Positions 1 through 9,484 of a DNA stretch of 54,294 nt are shown here, in pieces (positions within the stretch are counted from its first letter, which is position 1; each line of letters starts with the position of its first letter). Made by a program: the position numbers and the translations under genes. A model generated the notes under the pieces. That model made no database searches and was not told the origin of the DNA. It saw only the letters and a list, made by a program, of their open reading frames with translations. This DNA is from CAIPVR01 sp049316905 (GTDB taxonomy: Bacteria; Actinomycetota; Acidimicrobiia; Acidimicrobiales; Microtrichaceae): positions 1-54,294 of the forward strand of contig JBMOJH010000012.1 in assembly GCA_049316905.1 (NCBI GenBank), in the 5' to 3' direction.

Positions 1-640
1 CGTCGTGGTCGTCGACCTCGGCCGGGTCGGGGGCGTGCTGGCCGAGCTCCGGGCTGCGCACGCCGTAGCCCAGCTCACCGGCCCAGGCGACGATGCCCTC
101 GAACTCCGCCGAGCCGCCGGGAGCGGTGGCCCGCATCCAGCCGGACGTGTCGGCCGCGGGGTCGAAGCCCCCGTCCCAGTTCTCCCACGGCAACTGCCGC
201 GGGCGGCCGTCGTCACCGACGAGGAGTTCGTCCTTGGTGTAGATCGCGTCGGCCCGGTTGGTGAAGGCGAACTCGAAGAGCTTCGTCTCGGTGATCGCCT
301 CGGTGGGGCACGCCTCCACGCAGAGGTCGCAGTGGATGCAGCGCAGGTAGTTGATCTCGTAGACGAACCCGTAGCGCTCGCCCGGCGAGGTGGGATCGGC
401 CGGGTCGTTGTCGCGGCCGCGCACGTAGATGCAGCGGGCGGGGCACACACCGGCGCAGAGCTCGCAGCCGATGCACTTCTCCATCCCGTCCTCGTAGCGG
501 TTGAGGACGTGGCGGCCATGGAACCGCTCCGGCTTCGGGCGGACCTCCTCCGGGTACTGCGTCGTCACCCGGCGACCTGTGTCGGTGCGCGTGCCGGCCC
601 ACTTCTTGAAGGTCACCCGGAACCCGTCGAGGTAGCCCAT
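1..640 (-). CDS. nuoI: NADH-quinone oxidoreductase subunit I (partial, C-terminus off the window)
   Basis: Peripheral-arm subunit of respiratory complex I that carries two [4Fe-4S] clusters (N6a/N6b) passing electrons toward NuoB. The translation begins MGYLDGFRVTFKKW and shows two ferredoxin boxes, C56-x2-C59-x2-C62-x3-C66 and C101-x2-C104-x2-C107-x3-C111, as expected for NuoI. About 213 codons are visible and the reading frame is still open at base 1, so the C-terminus is missing. The ATG overlaps the nuoH stop as TGATG, which fixes the start and implies translational coupling. The visible tail beyond the second cluster is Asp/Glu/Pro-rich. nuoJ-N would be expected to the left of the window. 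Confidence 0.95.
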   Translation of the reverse strand, partial: MGYLDGFRVTFKKWAGTRTDTGRRVTTQYPEEVRPKPERFHGRHVLNRYEDGMEKCIGCELCAGVCPARCIYVRGRDNDPADPTSPGERYGFVYEINYLRCIHCDLCVEACPTEAITETKLFEFAFTNRADAIYTKDELLVGDDGRPRQLPWENWDGGFDPAADTSGWMRATAPGGSAEFEGIVAWAGELGYGVRSPELGQHAPDPAEVDDHD

Positions 641-1857
641 CAGGCATCCGCCCCGTCGAGGTCGGCCGGGTCGACCGCATCGAAGTCCTTGTCCTCCGCC
701 GCACGGATCGACAGCCGGAGCAGCCCCGCGCCCACGGCCACGACCACGAGCGCCACGGCGCCGGCCACCACCGGGTTCCAGCCCTGGTCCTGGGCGACCT
801 TGATCGCGGTGAGGAACAGGAACCAGCCGAGGGCCAGCGGGATGAGGAACTTCCAGCCCAGGTCCATCAGCTGGTCGTAGCGGAACCGGGGCAGCGTGGC
901 CCGGAACCAGACGAACACGAAGAGGAACACCAGCAGCTTGGCGAAGAAGTAGATCAGCGGCAGGAGGTAGTCCTGCACCCAGCCCGGGGCACCGGAGGGG
1001 ATCGGGCCCGACGGCCCTCCGAGGAACAGGGTCACGATCACCGCCGACATCGTGACGGTGTTCATGAACTCCGCCAGGAAGAAGAGGGCGAAACGGATCG
1101 ACGAGTACTCGGTGTGGAACCCGCCGACGAGCTCCTGCTCGGCCTCCACCAGGTCGAACGGCGGCCGGTTCAGCTCCGCGGTGGCCGCGATCACGAACAC
1201 GATGAACGGCACGAGGAGCGTCATCCAGATGTTCCAGCGCCAGCCGGACTGCTCCACGACGATCCCGTTGGTGCTGAGGGTGCCGGCGAAGAGCAGCACC
1301 GCCGCCACGGACAGGCCGAGCGCCGCCTCGTAGGACACCATCTGCGCCGAGGCCCGCACCGAGCCGAGCAGCGGGTACTTCGAGCCCGAGGCCCACCCGG
1401 CGAGCATCACGCCGTAGACCGCGATGGAGCTCATGGCGAGCACGAAGAGGATGCCCATCTGCGGGTCGGCCACCTGCATGAGGGTCTCGTGACCGAACAG
1501 GGTGACCACCCCGTCCTGGCCGTTCGAGAAGTCCCCGGCGATCGGGATCACGGTGAACACGAGGAACGCCGGCACCAGGGCCAGGTACGGCGCGAGCTTG
1601 AACACGAACGGGTCGGACCGCTCGGGCTGCAGGTCCTCCTTGAAGAACAGCTTGATGCCGTCGGCCAGCGTCTGCAGGATGCCGAAGGGGCCGGCGCGGT
1701 TGGGACCGATCCGGTTCTGCATGTCGGCCACGAGCTTGCGCTCGAACCAGACCATCGCCATCACGCCGACCATGAGGCCGGCGAACGCCACCACGACCTT
1801 CAGCAGGACGATGAGGATCTCGCTCAGGCCGATGCCGCCGGAGAGAAGGGGATCCAT
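640..1857 (-). CDS. nuoH: NADH-quinone oxidoreductase subunit H
   Basis: Membrane subunit of complex I at the junction between the hydrophilic arm and the proton-pumping arm, forming much of the quinone chamber. The 405-residue product has about eight hydrophobic segments and typical NuoH blocks: WFERKLVADMQNRIGPNRAG near residue 38-57, a loop with AELNRPPFDLVEAEQELVGG near 230, and RATLPRFRYDQLMDLGWK near 320. Length is normal for the family with a short charged C-terminal tail. It follows nuoG with the start and stop codons sharing one base and overlaps nuoI at its 3' end. Confidence 0.97.
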   Translation of the reverse strand: MDPLLSGGIGLSEILIVLLKVVVAFAGLMVGVMAMVWFERKLVADMQNRIGPNRAGPFGILQTLADGIKLFFKEDLQPERSDPFVFKLAPYLALVPAFLVFTVIPIAGDFSNGQDGVVTLFGHETLMQVADPQMGILFVLAMSSIAVYGVMLAGWASGSKYPLLGSVRASAQMVSYEAALGLSVAAVLLFAGTLSTNGIVVEQSGWRWNIWMTLLVPFIVFVIAATAELNRPPFDLVEAEQELVGGFHTEYSSIRFALFFLAEFMNTVTMSAVIVTLFLGGPSGPIPSGAPGWVQDYLLPLIYFFAKLLVFLFVFVWFRATLPRFRYDQLMDLGWKFLIPLALGWFLFLTAIKVAQDQGWNPVVAGAVALVVVAVGAGLLRLSIRAAEDKDFDAVDPADLDGADA

Positions 1858-4364
1858 CAGCCCACCTCCACACGGGCGTCGGTGACCACCGCGTCGGCAT
1901 CGAGCAGCTCGGTCGCGGTCGGGGTGCCCGCCAGGTGCCGGAGCACCACGGTGCCCCTCGCGGTGCGGCCGTCCACGCGGGCGGGCGCCCGCAGGCTGCC
2001 ACGTGACGTGGTGACGGTGACGGTCTGGCCGTCGGCGACCCCCATGCGCTCGGCGTCGCCCTCCGACAGGCCGACGGTGGCCGGGGCGGCGAGGACCGCG
2101 AGGGACGGGCTGTGGCTGGTGCCGACCGCCGCGTCGTAGAGCGAGCGCTGCACCACCAGACGCAACGAGTAGGCGTCCACGGCGGGCACCTCGGGGGTGG
2201 ACACCGGTGCGGCGTCAGCACCGTCGAGGTCGACGAGCACGCCGTCCGCCGCGTCCGGACCCGCCAGTGCGGCCGGACCCGCCGGCGCGAGCACCGGGGC
2301 GTTCCCGGTGGCCTCGGCCCACAGCTCGGCAGCGCCGGCGGTGACCCCGAGGTCGGCACCCAGACGCGAGGCCAGCTCGGCGGCGATCATCCAGTCGGCG
2401 CGGGCGGTGCCCGGCGGCGTGACCTTGGCCTGCAGCACGCTGACCCGGCCCTCGAGGTTGGTGGTCGTGCCGTCGACCTCCGCGAAGCCCGCGGCCGCGA
2501 GCACCACGTCGGCCCGGGAGGACGAGTCGGTCAGGAACTGGTCGACCGCGATCACCGTGCCGGCACCGTCGAGGGCCCGCCGGGCGAGGTCCGCGTCGGG
2601 GAAGTCGGCCACCGGGTCGGCCCCGAGGAGGACCAGCACGTCGACACGGCCGTCGGCGGCGGCCCGGAGGATGCCGGTCGCGTCGAGGCCCTCGTCGCCC
2701 GGCACCGAGGGCCAGACGCCCTGCCAGGTTGCGGCGTCGGTGCCGAGGCGCCCGCGCCCGGGCAGGCGACCGGGGGCGAGCCCGGCCTCCACCGCGCCGC
2801 GCACGTTGCCACGCCGCAGCACCGGCAGGAAGCGGGCGCCGGGCACCGCGTCGCGCACTGCCGCTGCGGCATCCATCGTGACGTCGGCCGACTCGGCCAG
2901 GTTCGCCCGGCCGAGCACCACCCGCAGGTCCGAACCGGCGTCCCGGACCAGGTCGGAGGCGGCCCGCAGGTCCTCCGCCGCGATGCCCGCCACGCCGTCG
3001 CCGGGCACGTCGCCCGACACGATCGCCCGGACGACCGCACCCAGCGCACCGGGGCGGGGCCGCAGCGAGGCGGCCGCGTAGCAGGTGAGACCCGTGGCGG
3101 TGGGCGTGAGCTCCACCAGCCGGACGCGGTCCTCGAGCACGGCGTGCTTGAGCCGCAGGAAGAGGACCGGCAGCTCCTCCTTGGGGTCCGGCCCGATCCA
3201 CAGCACCGTGCCCCCGGCCGAGCACACGTCGTCGATCGTCGCGCCGGGCAGGTCGAAGACATCCGCCGGGAGGCCGTCGCCGAGCTGGGCGTCGGTGTGG
3301 TCGGTCCCGAGCACGCCCTTGGCCAGCTTCACCCACGCGTACGCCGACTCGTTGGTGAGGCGGGCTCCGCCGAGCACCGCGATGCTCCCCGGGCCGTTGC
3401 CGTCGAGCGCCGAGCGCAGGGCCCGGGTCGCGGCGTCGAGGGCGGCCGACCACCGCACCGGGGCGAGGGTGCCGCCCTCGCCGCGGAGGAGCGGCTCGCC
3501 GAGGCGGTCGGGGCTGTTCACGGCCTCGAAGTCGAACCGGCCGCGGTCGCACAGCCACGACCAGTTCACCGGGTCGACGTCGACGCCCTGGTAGCGCAGC
3601 AGCTCGTTGCGGCTGGACTCGACCGTCACGCGGCAGCCCACCGAGCAGGTGGTGCAGGTGGACTCGACCTCCTCGAGGTCCCAGGGGCGGGCCCGGAAGC
3701 GGTACGGCTTGGCGGTCAGCGCGCCCACCGGGCAGATCTGCACGGTGTTGCCCGAGAAGTACGAGCTGAAGGGCTCGCCCGGGAAGGTGTTCACCTCGGT
3801 GGAGGACCCACGGTTGATGAAGTGGATCAGGGGGTCGTCGGTGACCTCCTTGGCGAACCGGGTGCAGCGGTCGCAGAGGATGCAGCGCTCCCGGTCGAGG
3901 AAGACCACCTCGGAGATCGGGATGGGCTTCTCGTAGTGACGCTTCTCCTCGACCCAGCGCGACTCGCCGGGGCCGTAGGCCATCGTCTGGTCCTGCAGCG
4001 GGCACTCGCCGCCCTTGTCGCAGACCGGGCAGTCGAGCGGGTGGTTGGCCAGAAGGAACTCGAGCACACCGTCCTGGGCCTTGGCCACCTTCTCCGAGGT
4101 GGTGTCGACGCTCATGTCCGGGGTGACCGGGATCATGCAGCTCGGCTGCAGGGCCGGCCCGCGGCCCGAGTCCACCTCCACCAGGCACATGCGGCACATG
4201 CCCACCGGCGTCATGCGCGGGTGGTAGCAGAAGCGCGGGATGTAGGCGCCGTTCCGTTCACACGCGTCGATCAGCAGCTCGCCGTTCTGGGCGGTCACCG
4301 GCTCGCCGTTCACGGTGATCGTGACCGGATCGGTGAGTTCCACCCGGCGCGGACGCTCAGACAT
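1857..4364 (-). CDS. nuoG: NADH-quinone oxidoreductase subunit G
   Basis: Large Fe-S subunit of complex I (835 residues). The N-terminus is a plant-type [2Fe-2S] ferredoxin domain (CYHPRMTPVGMCRMC), then a His/Cys cluster segment (HPLDCPVCDKGGECPLQ) and a 2x[4Fe-4S] region (CILCDRC, then CTTCSVGC for the N7-type site). The rest is a molybdopterin-oxidoreductase-like fold without evident catalytic use, followed by a short C-terminal MopB-like beta domain. The C-terminal half is Ala/Asp-rich and poorly conserved, as usual. The ATG lies inside the last codons of nuoF (8-base overlap), so the two genes are coupled. Confidence 0.96.
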   Translation of the reverse strand: MSERPRRVELTDPVTITVNGEPVTAQNGELLIDACERNGAYIPRFCYHPRMTPVGMCRMCLVEVDSGRGPALQPSCMIPVTPDMSVDTTSEKVAKAQDGVLEFLLANHPLDCPVCDKGGECPLQDQTMAYGPGESRWVEEKRHYEKPIPISEVVFLDRERCILCDRCTRFAKEVTDDPLIHFINRGSSTEVNTFPGEPFSSYFSGNTVQICPVGALTAKPYRFRARPWDLEEVESTCTTCSVGCRVTVESSRNELLRYQGVDVDPVNWSWLCDRGRFDFEAVNSPDRLGEPLLRGEGGTLAPVRWSAALDAATRALRSALDGNGPGSIAVLGGARLTNESAYAWVKLAKGVLGTDHTDAQLGDGLPADVFDLPGATIDDVCSAGGTVLWIGPDPKEELPVLFLRLKHAVLEDRVRLVELTPTATGLTCYAAASLRPRPGALGAVVRAIVSGDVPGDGVAGIAAEDLRAASDLVRDAGSDLRVVLGRANLAESADVTMDAAAAVRDAVPGARFLPVLRRGNVRGAVEAGLAPGRLPGRGRLGTDAATWQGVWPSVPGDEGLDATGILRAAADGRVDVLVLLGADPVADFPDADLARRALDGAGTVIAVDQFLTDSSSRADVVLAAAGFAEVDGTTTNLEGRVSVLQAKVTPPGTARADWMIAAELASRLGADLGVTAGAAELWAEATGNAPVLAPAGPAALAGPDAADGVLVDLDGADAAPVSTPEVPAVDAYSLRLVVQRSLYDAAVGTSHSPSLAVLAAPATVGLSEGDAERMGVADGQTVTVTTSRGSLRAPARVDGRTARGTVVLRHLAGTPTATELLDADAVVTDARVEVG

Positions 4365-6297
4365 CGAACGAACCCCGCTTCCTCGAGGGGGGCCGAGGCT
4401 CCGTCGGTTCTGACGCGGGTTCCGGCTCGGGCGACGGCTCGGTCACCGGCGGCTCGGGGGCGGCGGCCGAGGGAGCCTCGTCCGCCGGCGCGGATGCCGG
4501 CGCAGGACGGCGGTCGGGGAGGGGCGGGCCGCCGGAGTCGAACGTCCCGCGGGTGGAGGTCGACGACGGCACCTCCGCACCGGGCTCCTCACCGGAGGTC
4601 CGCTCCTCGTCGGAATCGGCCGCGACCGACCCGGCGTCGGGATCGGCGTCGGGATCACCCTTGAGCGACAGGGTCCGGGCCGGTCCGACCCCCTCGGCAG
4701 GAGCTCCCGAGTCGAATCGCCCCGCTGACGAGCCGGCGTCGGCCGGTCCGTCGACACCGCCGGCCTCGTCGGGCGGGGCCGGCGACCCGCCGTCGACCGG
4801 CGTGTCGAGCAGGCGCGTGGCTGCGGGAGCAGCCGGGTCGACGCCGTCCGGGGCGTCGAAGACACCACGCCGGGACGTCGTGGTTGCCCCCGCGCCCACG
4901 AGCACGGGTTCGACCGCCACCGGGATCGTGTCGCGGCGGGTGATCTTCTCCTCGAACTCGTGGCGGAACCGACGGATGGCCGAGGTGATCGGCGCGACGG
5001 AGCTGGGTCCGAGCGGGCAGATCGTGGTCTGCCGCGGCGGGAAGGGCACCGCGTCGAGGCCGTTGGCGGGGTCGGCCGCCACTGGGTACGGCCCGGGCGA
5101 GATGTTGTCGGCCACGTCGAGCAGCAGGTCGATGTCGGAGGGACGGCCGTGGCCGTCGAGGATGCGCTGGAGGATCTTCTCCTCCCAGGTGGTGCCCTCG
5201 CGGCACGGCGTGCACTTGCCGCAGGACTCCCGGGCGAAGAACCGCACCACGCGAAGGCAGGCCCGCACCGCGTCGGTGGTGTCGTCCATCACGACGATGG
5301 CGCCGGAGCCCAGCATCGACCCCTCGCCGCCGACGACCCGCCCCTCGAGCGGGAGGTCGACCTGCTCGGGGAAGAACCAGGGCGCCGAGGCGCCACCGGG
5401 GATGAACATCTTGAGCTCGTTACCGTCACGGATGCCGGCGCCGTAGTGCTCGGCCTCGAACAGCTCGCGGAACGTGGTGGTGCCCTGCGGGACCTCGTAG
5501 ACGCCCGGACGGTTGACGTGGCCGGACAACGCGATGAGACGGGTGCCCGGCGACGCCTCGGTGCCCACCGAGCGGTACGCGTCCACGCCGTGGTTGAAGA
5601 GCCACGGGAGGTTCGACAGCGTCTCGACGTTGTTCACGATCGTGGGCTGCAGGTAGACGCCCTTGGCCGCGGGGAAGAAGGGCGGCTTCAGCCGCGGCAT
5701 CCCACGGTTGCCCTCGAGCGACTCGATGAGCGCCGTCTCCTCACCCACGATGTAGGCGCCCGCACCCCAGTGCAGGACGATGTCGACGCTGAAGTCCGTG
5801 CCGAGGATGTTCTGGCCCACGAGGTTGGCCTCGTACGCCTCGTTGAGGGCGGCCGCGATCCGCTCCTGGGCGTGCGGCATCTCACCCCGCACGTAGAGGA
5901 ACACCTGGGCGGCGCCGATCGCGTACGCCGCGATCAGGCACCCCTCGATGAGCTGGTGCGGGTCGCGCTCCATGAGGAGGCGGTCCTTGAAGGTGCCCGG
6001 CTCCGACTCGTCGCCGTTCACCACGATGTAGCGGGGCCACACGCCGGGCGGGCAGAAGCCCCACTTCACGCCGGCCGGGAAGCCCGCACCACCGCGGCCG
6101 AGCAGGGTGGCGTCCTTCACCTGTGCGGTCACCGCGTCCGGCGCCATGTCGAGCACCGCGCGGAGGGCCTCGTACCCGCGGTACGAGCCGGAGGTCTTGT
6201 ACCCGACGAGGGTGTGCCCCTCGGGCACCTCGAACCGTGACGAGACGACGGCGGGCACGCCCTCGGGCGCGGCGCCCACGCCGCCGGCCGCGGTCAC
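4357..6297 (-). CDS. nuoF: NADH-quinone oxidoreductase subunit F with a long disordered C-terminal tail
   Basis: NADH-binding, FMN- and [4Fe-4S]-carrying subunit of complex I. The chosen start is GTG at 6297-6295, which overlaps the nuoE stop as GTGA and gives 646 residues; longer forms would run through nuoE. The core has the Gly-rich nucleotide site (LLGRGGAGFPAGVKWGF), NGDESEPGTFKDR and the cluster motif ESCGKCTPCREG. After about residue 455 the normal protein ends and a tail of about 190 residues rich in Pro, Ala, Asp and Glu begins. The tail has four short Arg-Gly-x-Phe-Asp-like motifs, the last at the very C-terminus (RGSFDV). The tail is unusual for NuoF. Confidence 0.95.
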   Translation of the reverse strand: MTAAGGVGAAPEGVPAVVSSRFEVPEGHTLVGYKTSGSYRGYEALRAVLDMAPDAVTAQVKDATLLGRGGAGFPAGVKWGFCPPGVWPRYIVVNGDESEPGTFKDRLLMERDPHQLIEGCLIAAYAIGAAQVFLYVRGEMPHAQERIAAALNEAYEANLVGQNILGTDFSVDIVLHWGAGAYIVGEETALIESLEGNRGMPRLKPPFFPAAKGVYLQPTIVNNVETLSNLPWLFNHGVDAYRSVGTEASPGTRLIALSGHVNRPGVYEVPQGTTTFRELFEAEHYGAGIRDGNELKMFIPGGASAPWFFPEQVDLPLEGRVVGGEGSMLGSGAIVVMDDTTDAVRACLRVVRFFARESCGKCTPCREGTTWEEKILQRILDGHGRPSDIDLLLDVADNISPGPYPVAADPANGLDAVPFPPRQTTICPLGPSSVAPITSAIRRFRHEFEEKITRRDTIPVAVEPVLVGAGATTTSRRGVFDAPDGVDPAAPAATRLLDTPVDGGSPAPPDEAGGVDGPADAGSSAGRFDSGAPAEGVGPARTLSLKGDPDADPDAGSVAADSDEERTSGEEPGAEVPSSTSTRGTFDSGGPPLPDRRPAPASAPADEAPSAAAPEPPVTEPSPEPEPASEPTEPRPPSRKRGSFDV

Positions 6298-6926
6298 GAC
6301 GCCTCCCCCGTGCCCGAGGCCTCGGCGGCCACGCGGTGGCGTGCGATCCAGACCGGCTCGCCCTGCTGCTCGGGAGGGGTGACGTTGGCCAGCCGCCCGG
6401 CCGTGCGCTGACGGGTGGTGCCCAGGGTGCCGTGCGGCGGCGCCTCGGACCGACCGGCACGGAGGTCGTCGATCAGGGCGTCGAGCTGCTCGGGGGTGAC
6501 CCGCTCGACGTAGCGGTAGTTGACCTGCACCGCCGGCGCCTCGGTGCACGCCGCGATGCACTCGACGTCCTCCAGGGTGACCATCCCGTCGGGCGTGGTG
6601 CCGCCCGCTCGGATGCCGAGCCGCTCCTCCGCACGCTCGAGCAGCTCCTCACCACCGAGCAGCTGGCACGAGATGTTCGTGCAGATGTTCAGGCAGTACC
6701 TCCCCACCGGGTGGAGCTTGAACATCTCGTAGAAGCTCGCCGTGCCGAGCACCTCGGCCGAGGTGCAGCCGACCAGCTCGGCGATGTGCGCCATCGCGTC
6801 ATCGGTGAGGTGACCGTCCTGCTCCTGCGCGAGGTGGCAGAGCGGAATGGTGGCCGACTTCGGGCGCGGGTAGCGGGCGATCACCTCGCGCGCCAGCGCC
6901 TCGTTCTCGGGGGTGAAGCGGGCCAT
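6294..6926 (-). CDS. nuoE: NADH-quinone oxidoreductase subunit E
   Basis: Thioredoxin-fold [2Fe-2S] subunit (N1a) of the NADH-dehydrogenase module of complex I. The four cluster cysteines are visible: CTNISC (first pair, within LNICTNISC) and CIAAC (second pair, followed by TEAP). The product is 210 residues; the last 40-45 residues after the fold are an extension not seen in short NuoE proteins. The ATG overlaps the nuoD stop by one base, and the stop overlaps the nuoF GTG, so D-E-F are tightly coupled. Confidence 0.96.
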   Translation of the reverse strand: MARFTPENEALAREVIARYPRPKSATIPLCHLAQEQDGHLTDDAMAHIAELVGCTSAEVLGTASFYEMFKLHPVGRYCLNICTNISCQLLGGEELLERAEERLGIRAGGTTPDGMVTLEDVECIAACTEAPAVQVNYRYVERVTPEQLDALIDDLRAGRSEAPPHGTLGTTRQRTAGRLANVTPPEQQGEPVWIARHRVAAEASGTGEAS

Positions 6927-8281
6927 CAGCGGTCGACGTCACCCATGATCGGGTCCACCGACGAGATGATGGCGACGGTGTCGGCGATGAGGGAGTCCTT
7001 CATGAGGTGCGGCAGCGTGTGGAGGTTGGCGAAGCTCGGGCCACGGATGTGCATCCGGACCGGGTGCGACGACCCGTCCGACACCAGGTAGCAGCCCAGC
7101 TCACCCCGGGGGCTCTCCACCGCGACGTAGACCTCGCCCTCCGGCACCTTGAAGCCCTCGGTGAAGATCTTGAAGTGGTGGATGAGGGCCTCCATCGACT
7201 CGTCGATGCGGGCCCGTGGGGGTGGGGTGACCTTCTTGTCCTGGAGTCGGTAGTCGCCGGTGGGCATCTTGTCCATGCACTGGCGCACGATGCGAATCGA
7301 CTCGCGGATCTCGGCGAGGCGGATGGCGTAGCGGTCGAAGCAGTCGCCGTAGGAGCCGACCACGACGTCGAAGTCCACGTCGTCGTAGCGCAGGTACGGC
7401 ATGTCGCGGCGCAGGTCCCAGGCGTAGCCGGTGGAACGGAGTATCGGCCCCGTCGCGCCCAGCGCGAGGGCCTCCTCGGCGGTGATGACCCCGACGCCCT
7501 GGAGCCGGTCGCGCCAGATGGGCTGGCCCGTCATGAGGGTGTCGAACTCCTCGAGGCGCTCCGGGAGGATGCCGAGCACGTCGTCGAGTCGCTCGGCGAA
7601 CCCGTCGGGCAGGTCCGCGGCCACCCCGCCGGGCCGGATGTAGTTGTGGTTCATCCGGAGACCGGTGACCATCTCCAGCAGCCGCAGGAGCTCCTCACGC
7701 TCACGCCAGCCGTAGATCATCATCCCCACGGCGCCGAGGTCCATGCCGTTCGTGGCCATGAAGAGCATGTGGGAGCTGAGACGGTTCAGCTCGCACATCA
7801 GCATGCGGATCCACTGGGCCCGCTCGGGCACCTCCACGCCGAGCAGCGCCTCGGTGGCCATCGAGAACACCAGCTCGTTGAAGAGCGGCGCCGCGTAGTC
7901 CATGCGGGTGACGTTGGTGGGTCCCTGCAGGTAGGTGAGCTGCTCGCCGGTCTTCTCCATGCCGGTGTGCAGGTAACCGATGACCGGCTTTGACCGCGTG
8001 ACCTGCTCGCCGTCGAGCTCGAGCACCAGACGCAGCACCCCGTGGGTGGACGGGTGCTGCGGACCCATGTTCATGATCATCCGCTCGCCCACCCCTTCCT
8101 CCGTGGGGGGCTGGTAGCCGGAGCGGGCCTCGGCCTCGGACTCGCCCAGGCGCAGCACGGCGCCGTCGTCGTGCAGGCGGGTGACCGCGTCCTCGAGGAC
8201 GTGGAGCTCCACCTCGGAGGGGCCGACCACGGGCGCGGCCTGGGCGGGAGCCGGCGCGGGTGTGGGATCGAGGGTCGTCAT
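6926..8281 (-). CDS. nuoD: NADH-quinone oxidoreductase subunit D
   Basis: The 49-kDa subunit of complex I, which forms the quinone-binding site with NuoB. The 451-residue product has a variable N-terminal extension of about 65 residues, then MNMGPQHPSTHGVLRLVLEL, GYLHTGMEKTGEQ and the C-terminal DPIMGDVDR end that typifies NuoD. Conserved quinone-site residues His and Tyr are expected in GPQHPSTHG and the YLHTG segment. nuoC is a separate upstream gene 19 bases away and not fused as in some bacteria. The start is ATG. Confidence 0.97.
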   Translation of the reverse strand: MTTLDPTPAPAPAQAAPVVGPSEVELHVLEDAVTRLHDDGAVLRLGESEAEARSGYQPPTEEGVGERMIMNMGPQHPSTHGVLRLVLELDGEQVTRSKPVIGYLHTGMEKTGEQLTYLQGPTNVTRMDYAAPLFNELVFSMATEALLGVEVPERAQWIRMLMCELNRLSSHMLFMATNGMDLGAVGMMIYGWREREELLRLLEMVTGLRMNHNYIRPGGVAADLPDGFAERLDDVLGILPERLEEFDTLMTGQPIWRDRLQGVGVITAEEALALGATGPILRSTGYAWDLRRDMPYLRYDDVDFDVVVGSYGDCFDRYAIRLAEIRESIRIVRQCMDKMPTGDYRLQDKKVTPPPRARIDESMEALIHHFKIFTEGFKVPEGEVYVAVESPRGELGCYLVSDGSSHPVRMHIRGPSFANLHTLPHLMKDSLIADTVAIISSVDPIMGDVDR

Positions 8282-8300
8282 GGTGTGCTCCGCCTCCCGC

Positions 8301-8843
8301 TCACCGCGCCGAGTGGGCGGCCTTGAACTGGACGGGGATCCGTCCGGCCGGGTCGTCCTTGCGCAGGGGGTGACCGTCCCAGTCCTCGGGCAGCAGGATG
8401 CGCGTGGGGTCGGGGTGGCCGTCGAAGCGGATCCCGAACATGTCCCAGGTCTCCCGCTCGTGGTTCTCGATGCCCGGGTGCACCGGCACCAGGGACTCCA
8501 CCACCGGATCGTCCTCGGGCACCTGGACCCGGAGTCGGATGCGGCTGCGTTCCCGGTGGTTCAGGAGGTTCACCACCACTTCGAACCGCTCGGGGCCCAC
8601 CCCGGGCGGGAGCGACCGCGCGGCGTCGTTGCCGAGGTGGTCCACGCCGCACAGGTCCACACACACCCAGTAGCCCGCCGCGCGCAGCTCACGGACGAGC
8701 GCGCCGTAGACGGCCCGGTCCGGGTGCAGCACCACCTGGCCGCAGGACCGCGTGACGGGCACGCCGAACAGCAGCTCCGCCGGGACCGCGTCGTCCGCGA
8801 CCGTGGCGACCTCGCCGTCGGTGGGGGCCTCGGCCTCCGACAT
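8301..8843 (-). CDS. nuoC: NADH-quinone oxidoreductase subunit C
   Basis: The 30-kDa peripheral subunit of complex I, a structural partner of NuoD with no cofactor. The 180-residue product carries the family signature ERETWDMFGIRFDGHPDPTR followed by ILLPEDWDGHPLRKDDP near the C-terminus. The N-terminal 20 residues are acidic and variable. The ATG overlaps the nuoB stop by one base. Confidence 0.96.
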   Translation of the reverse strand: MSEAEAPTDGEVATVADDAVPAELLFGVPVTRSCGQVVLHPDRAVYGALVRELRAAGYWVCVDLCGVDHLGNDAARSLPPGVGPERFEVVVNLLNHRERSRIRLRVQVPEDDPVVESLVPVHPGIENHERETWDMFGIRFDGHPDPTRILLPEDWDGHPLRKDDPAGRIPVQFKAAHSAR

Positions 8844-9484
8844 CAGCTGCCCTCTGCGCTGAACGTGCCGCGGGGCACCCCCGCAGCGGCCGTGTCCGGG
8901 GTTGCCGACGGGGTACGGACCGGCACCTCGAGCTGCCCGTCACGCTGCTCCACGGTCACCTCTGCACCGGCGCCCGTGGCCTCGCGGCGGCGGAGGATCT
9001 CGCCGGTCTCGATCAGGCCGTGGAGCGTGATGATGGCGTGCATCAACGTCTCGGGCCCGGGCGGGCAACCCGGCGCGTACACGTCGACGGGCACGACCTG
9101 GTCGACACCCTGCACGATCGCGTAGTTGTTGAACATGCCGCCCGAGGAGGCGCAGACGCCCATGGAGATGACCCACTTGGGTTCCATCATCTGGTCGTGG
9201 ATCTGGCGCAGGACGGGGGCCATCTTCTGCGACACCCGGCCGGCCACGATCATGAGATCGGCCTGGCGCGGCGAGGCCCGGAAGACCTCCATGCCGTAGC
9301 GGGCGAGGTCGTAGTGGGCGCCGCCGGCGGCCATCATCTCGATCGCGCAGCAGGCCAGGCCGAACGTGGCGGGCCAGCAGCTGCGCCTCCGGCTCCAGCG
9401 CACCAGGTCCTCCAGGCGGCCGGTGAGGAAGTTGTGCTGCAGCCCGGCGAAGCCGTCCTCCTGCACGTCACGGACCAGACCCAT
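8843..9484 (-). CDS. nuoB: NADH-quinone oxidoreductase subunit B
   Basis: Carries the terminal [4Fe-4S] cluster N2 that reduces quinone. The chosen ATG (9484-9482) overlaps the nuoA stop as TGATG and gives MGLVRDVQEDG, 213 residues. Cluster ligands are in FGLACCAIEMM (the vicinal Cys-Cys), MGVCASSGGMF and YAPGCPPGPE. The last 40 residues form a non-conserved tail ending PRGTFSAEGS, which resembles the Arg-Gly-x-Phe motifs in the NuoF tail. Longer in-frame versions upstream would overlap nuoA and are not credible. Confidence 0.96.
   Translation of the reverse strand: MGLVRDVQEDGFAGLQHNFLTGRLEDLVRWSRRRSCWPATFGLACCAIEMMAAGGAHYDLARYGMEVFRASPRQADLMIVAGRVSQKMAPVLRQIHDQMMEPKWVISMGVCASSGGMFNNYAIVQGVDQVVPVDVYAPGCPPGPETLMHAIITLHGLIETGEILRRREATGAGAEVTVEQRDGQLEVPVRTPSATPDTAAAGVPRGTFSAEGS

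Noticed and set aside
2112..4664. 850-codon plus-strand frame opposite nuoG
   Set aside because: Translation is Gly/Arg/His-rich without motifs, while the minus strand encodes clear NuoG.
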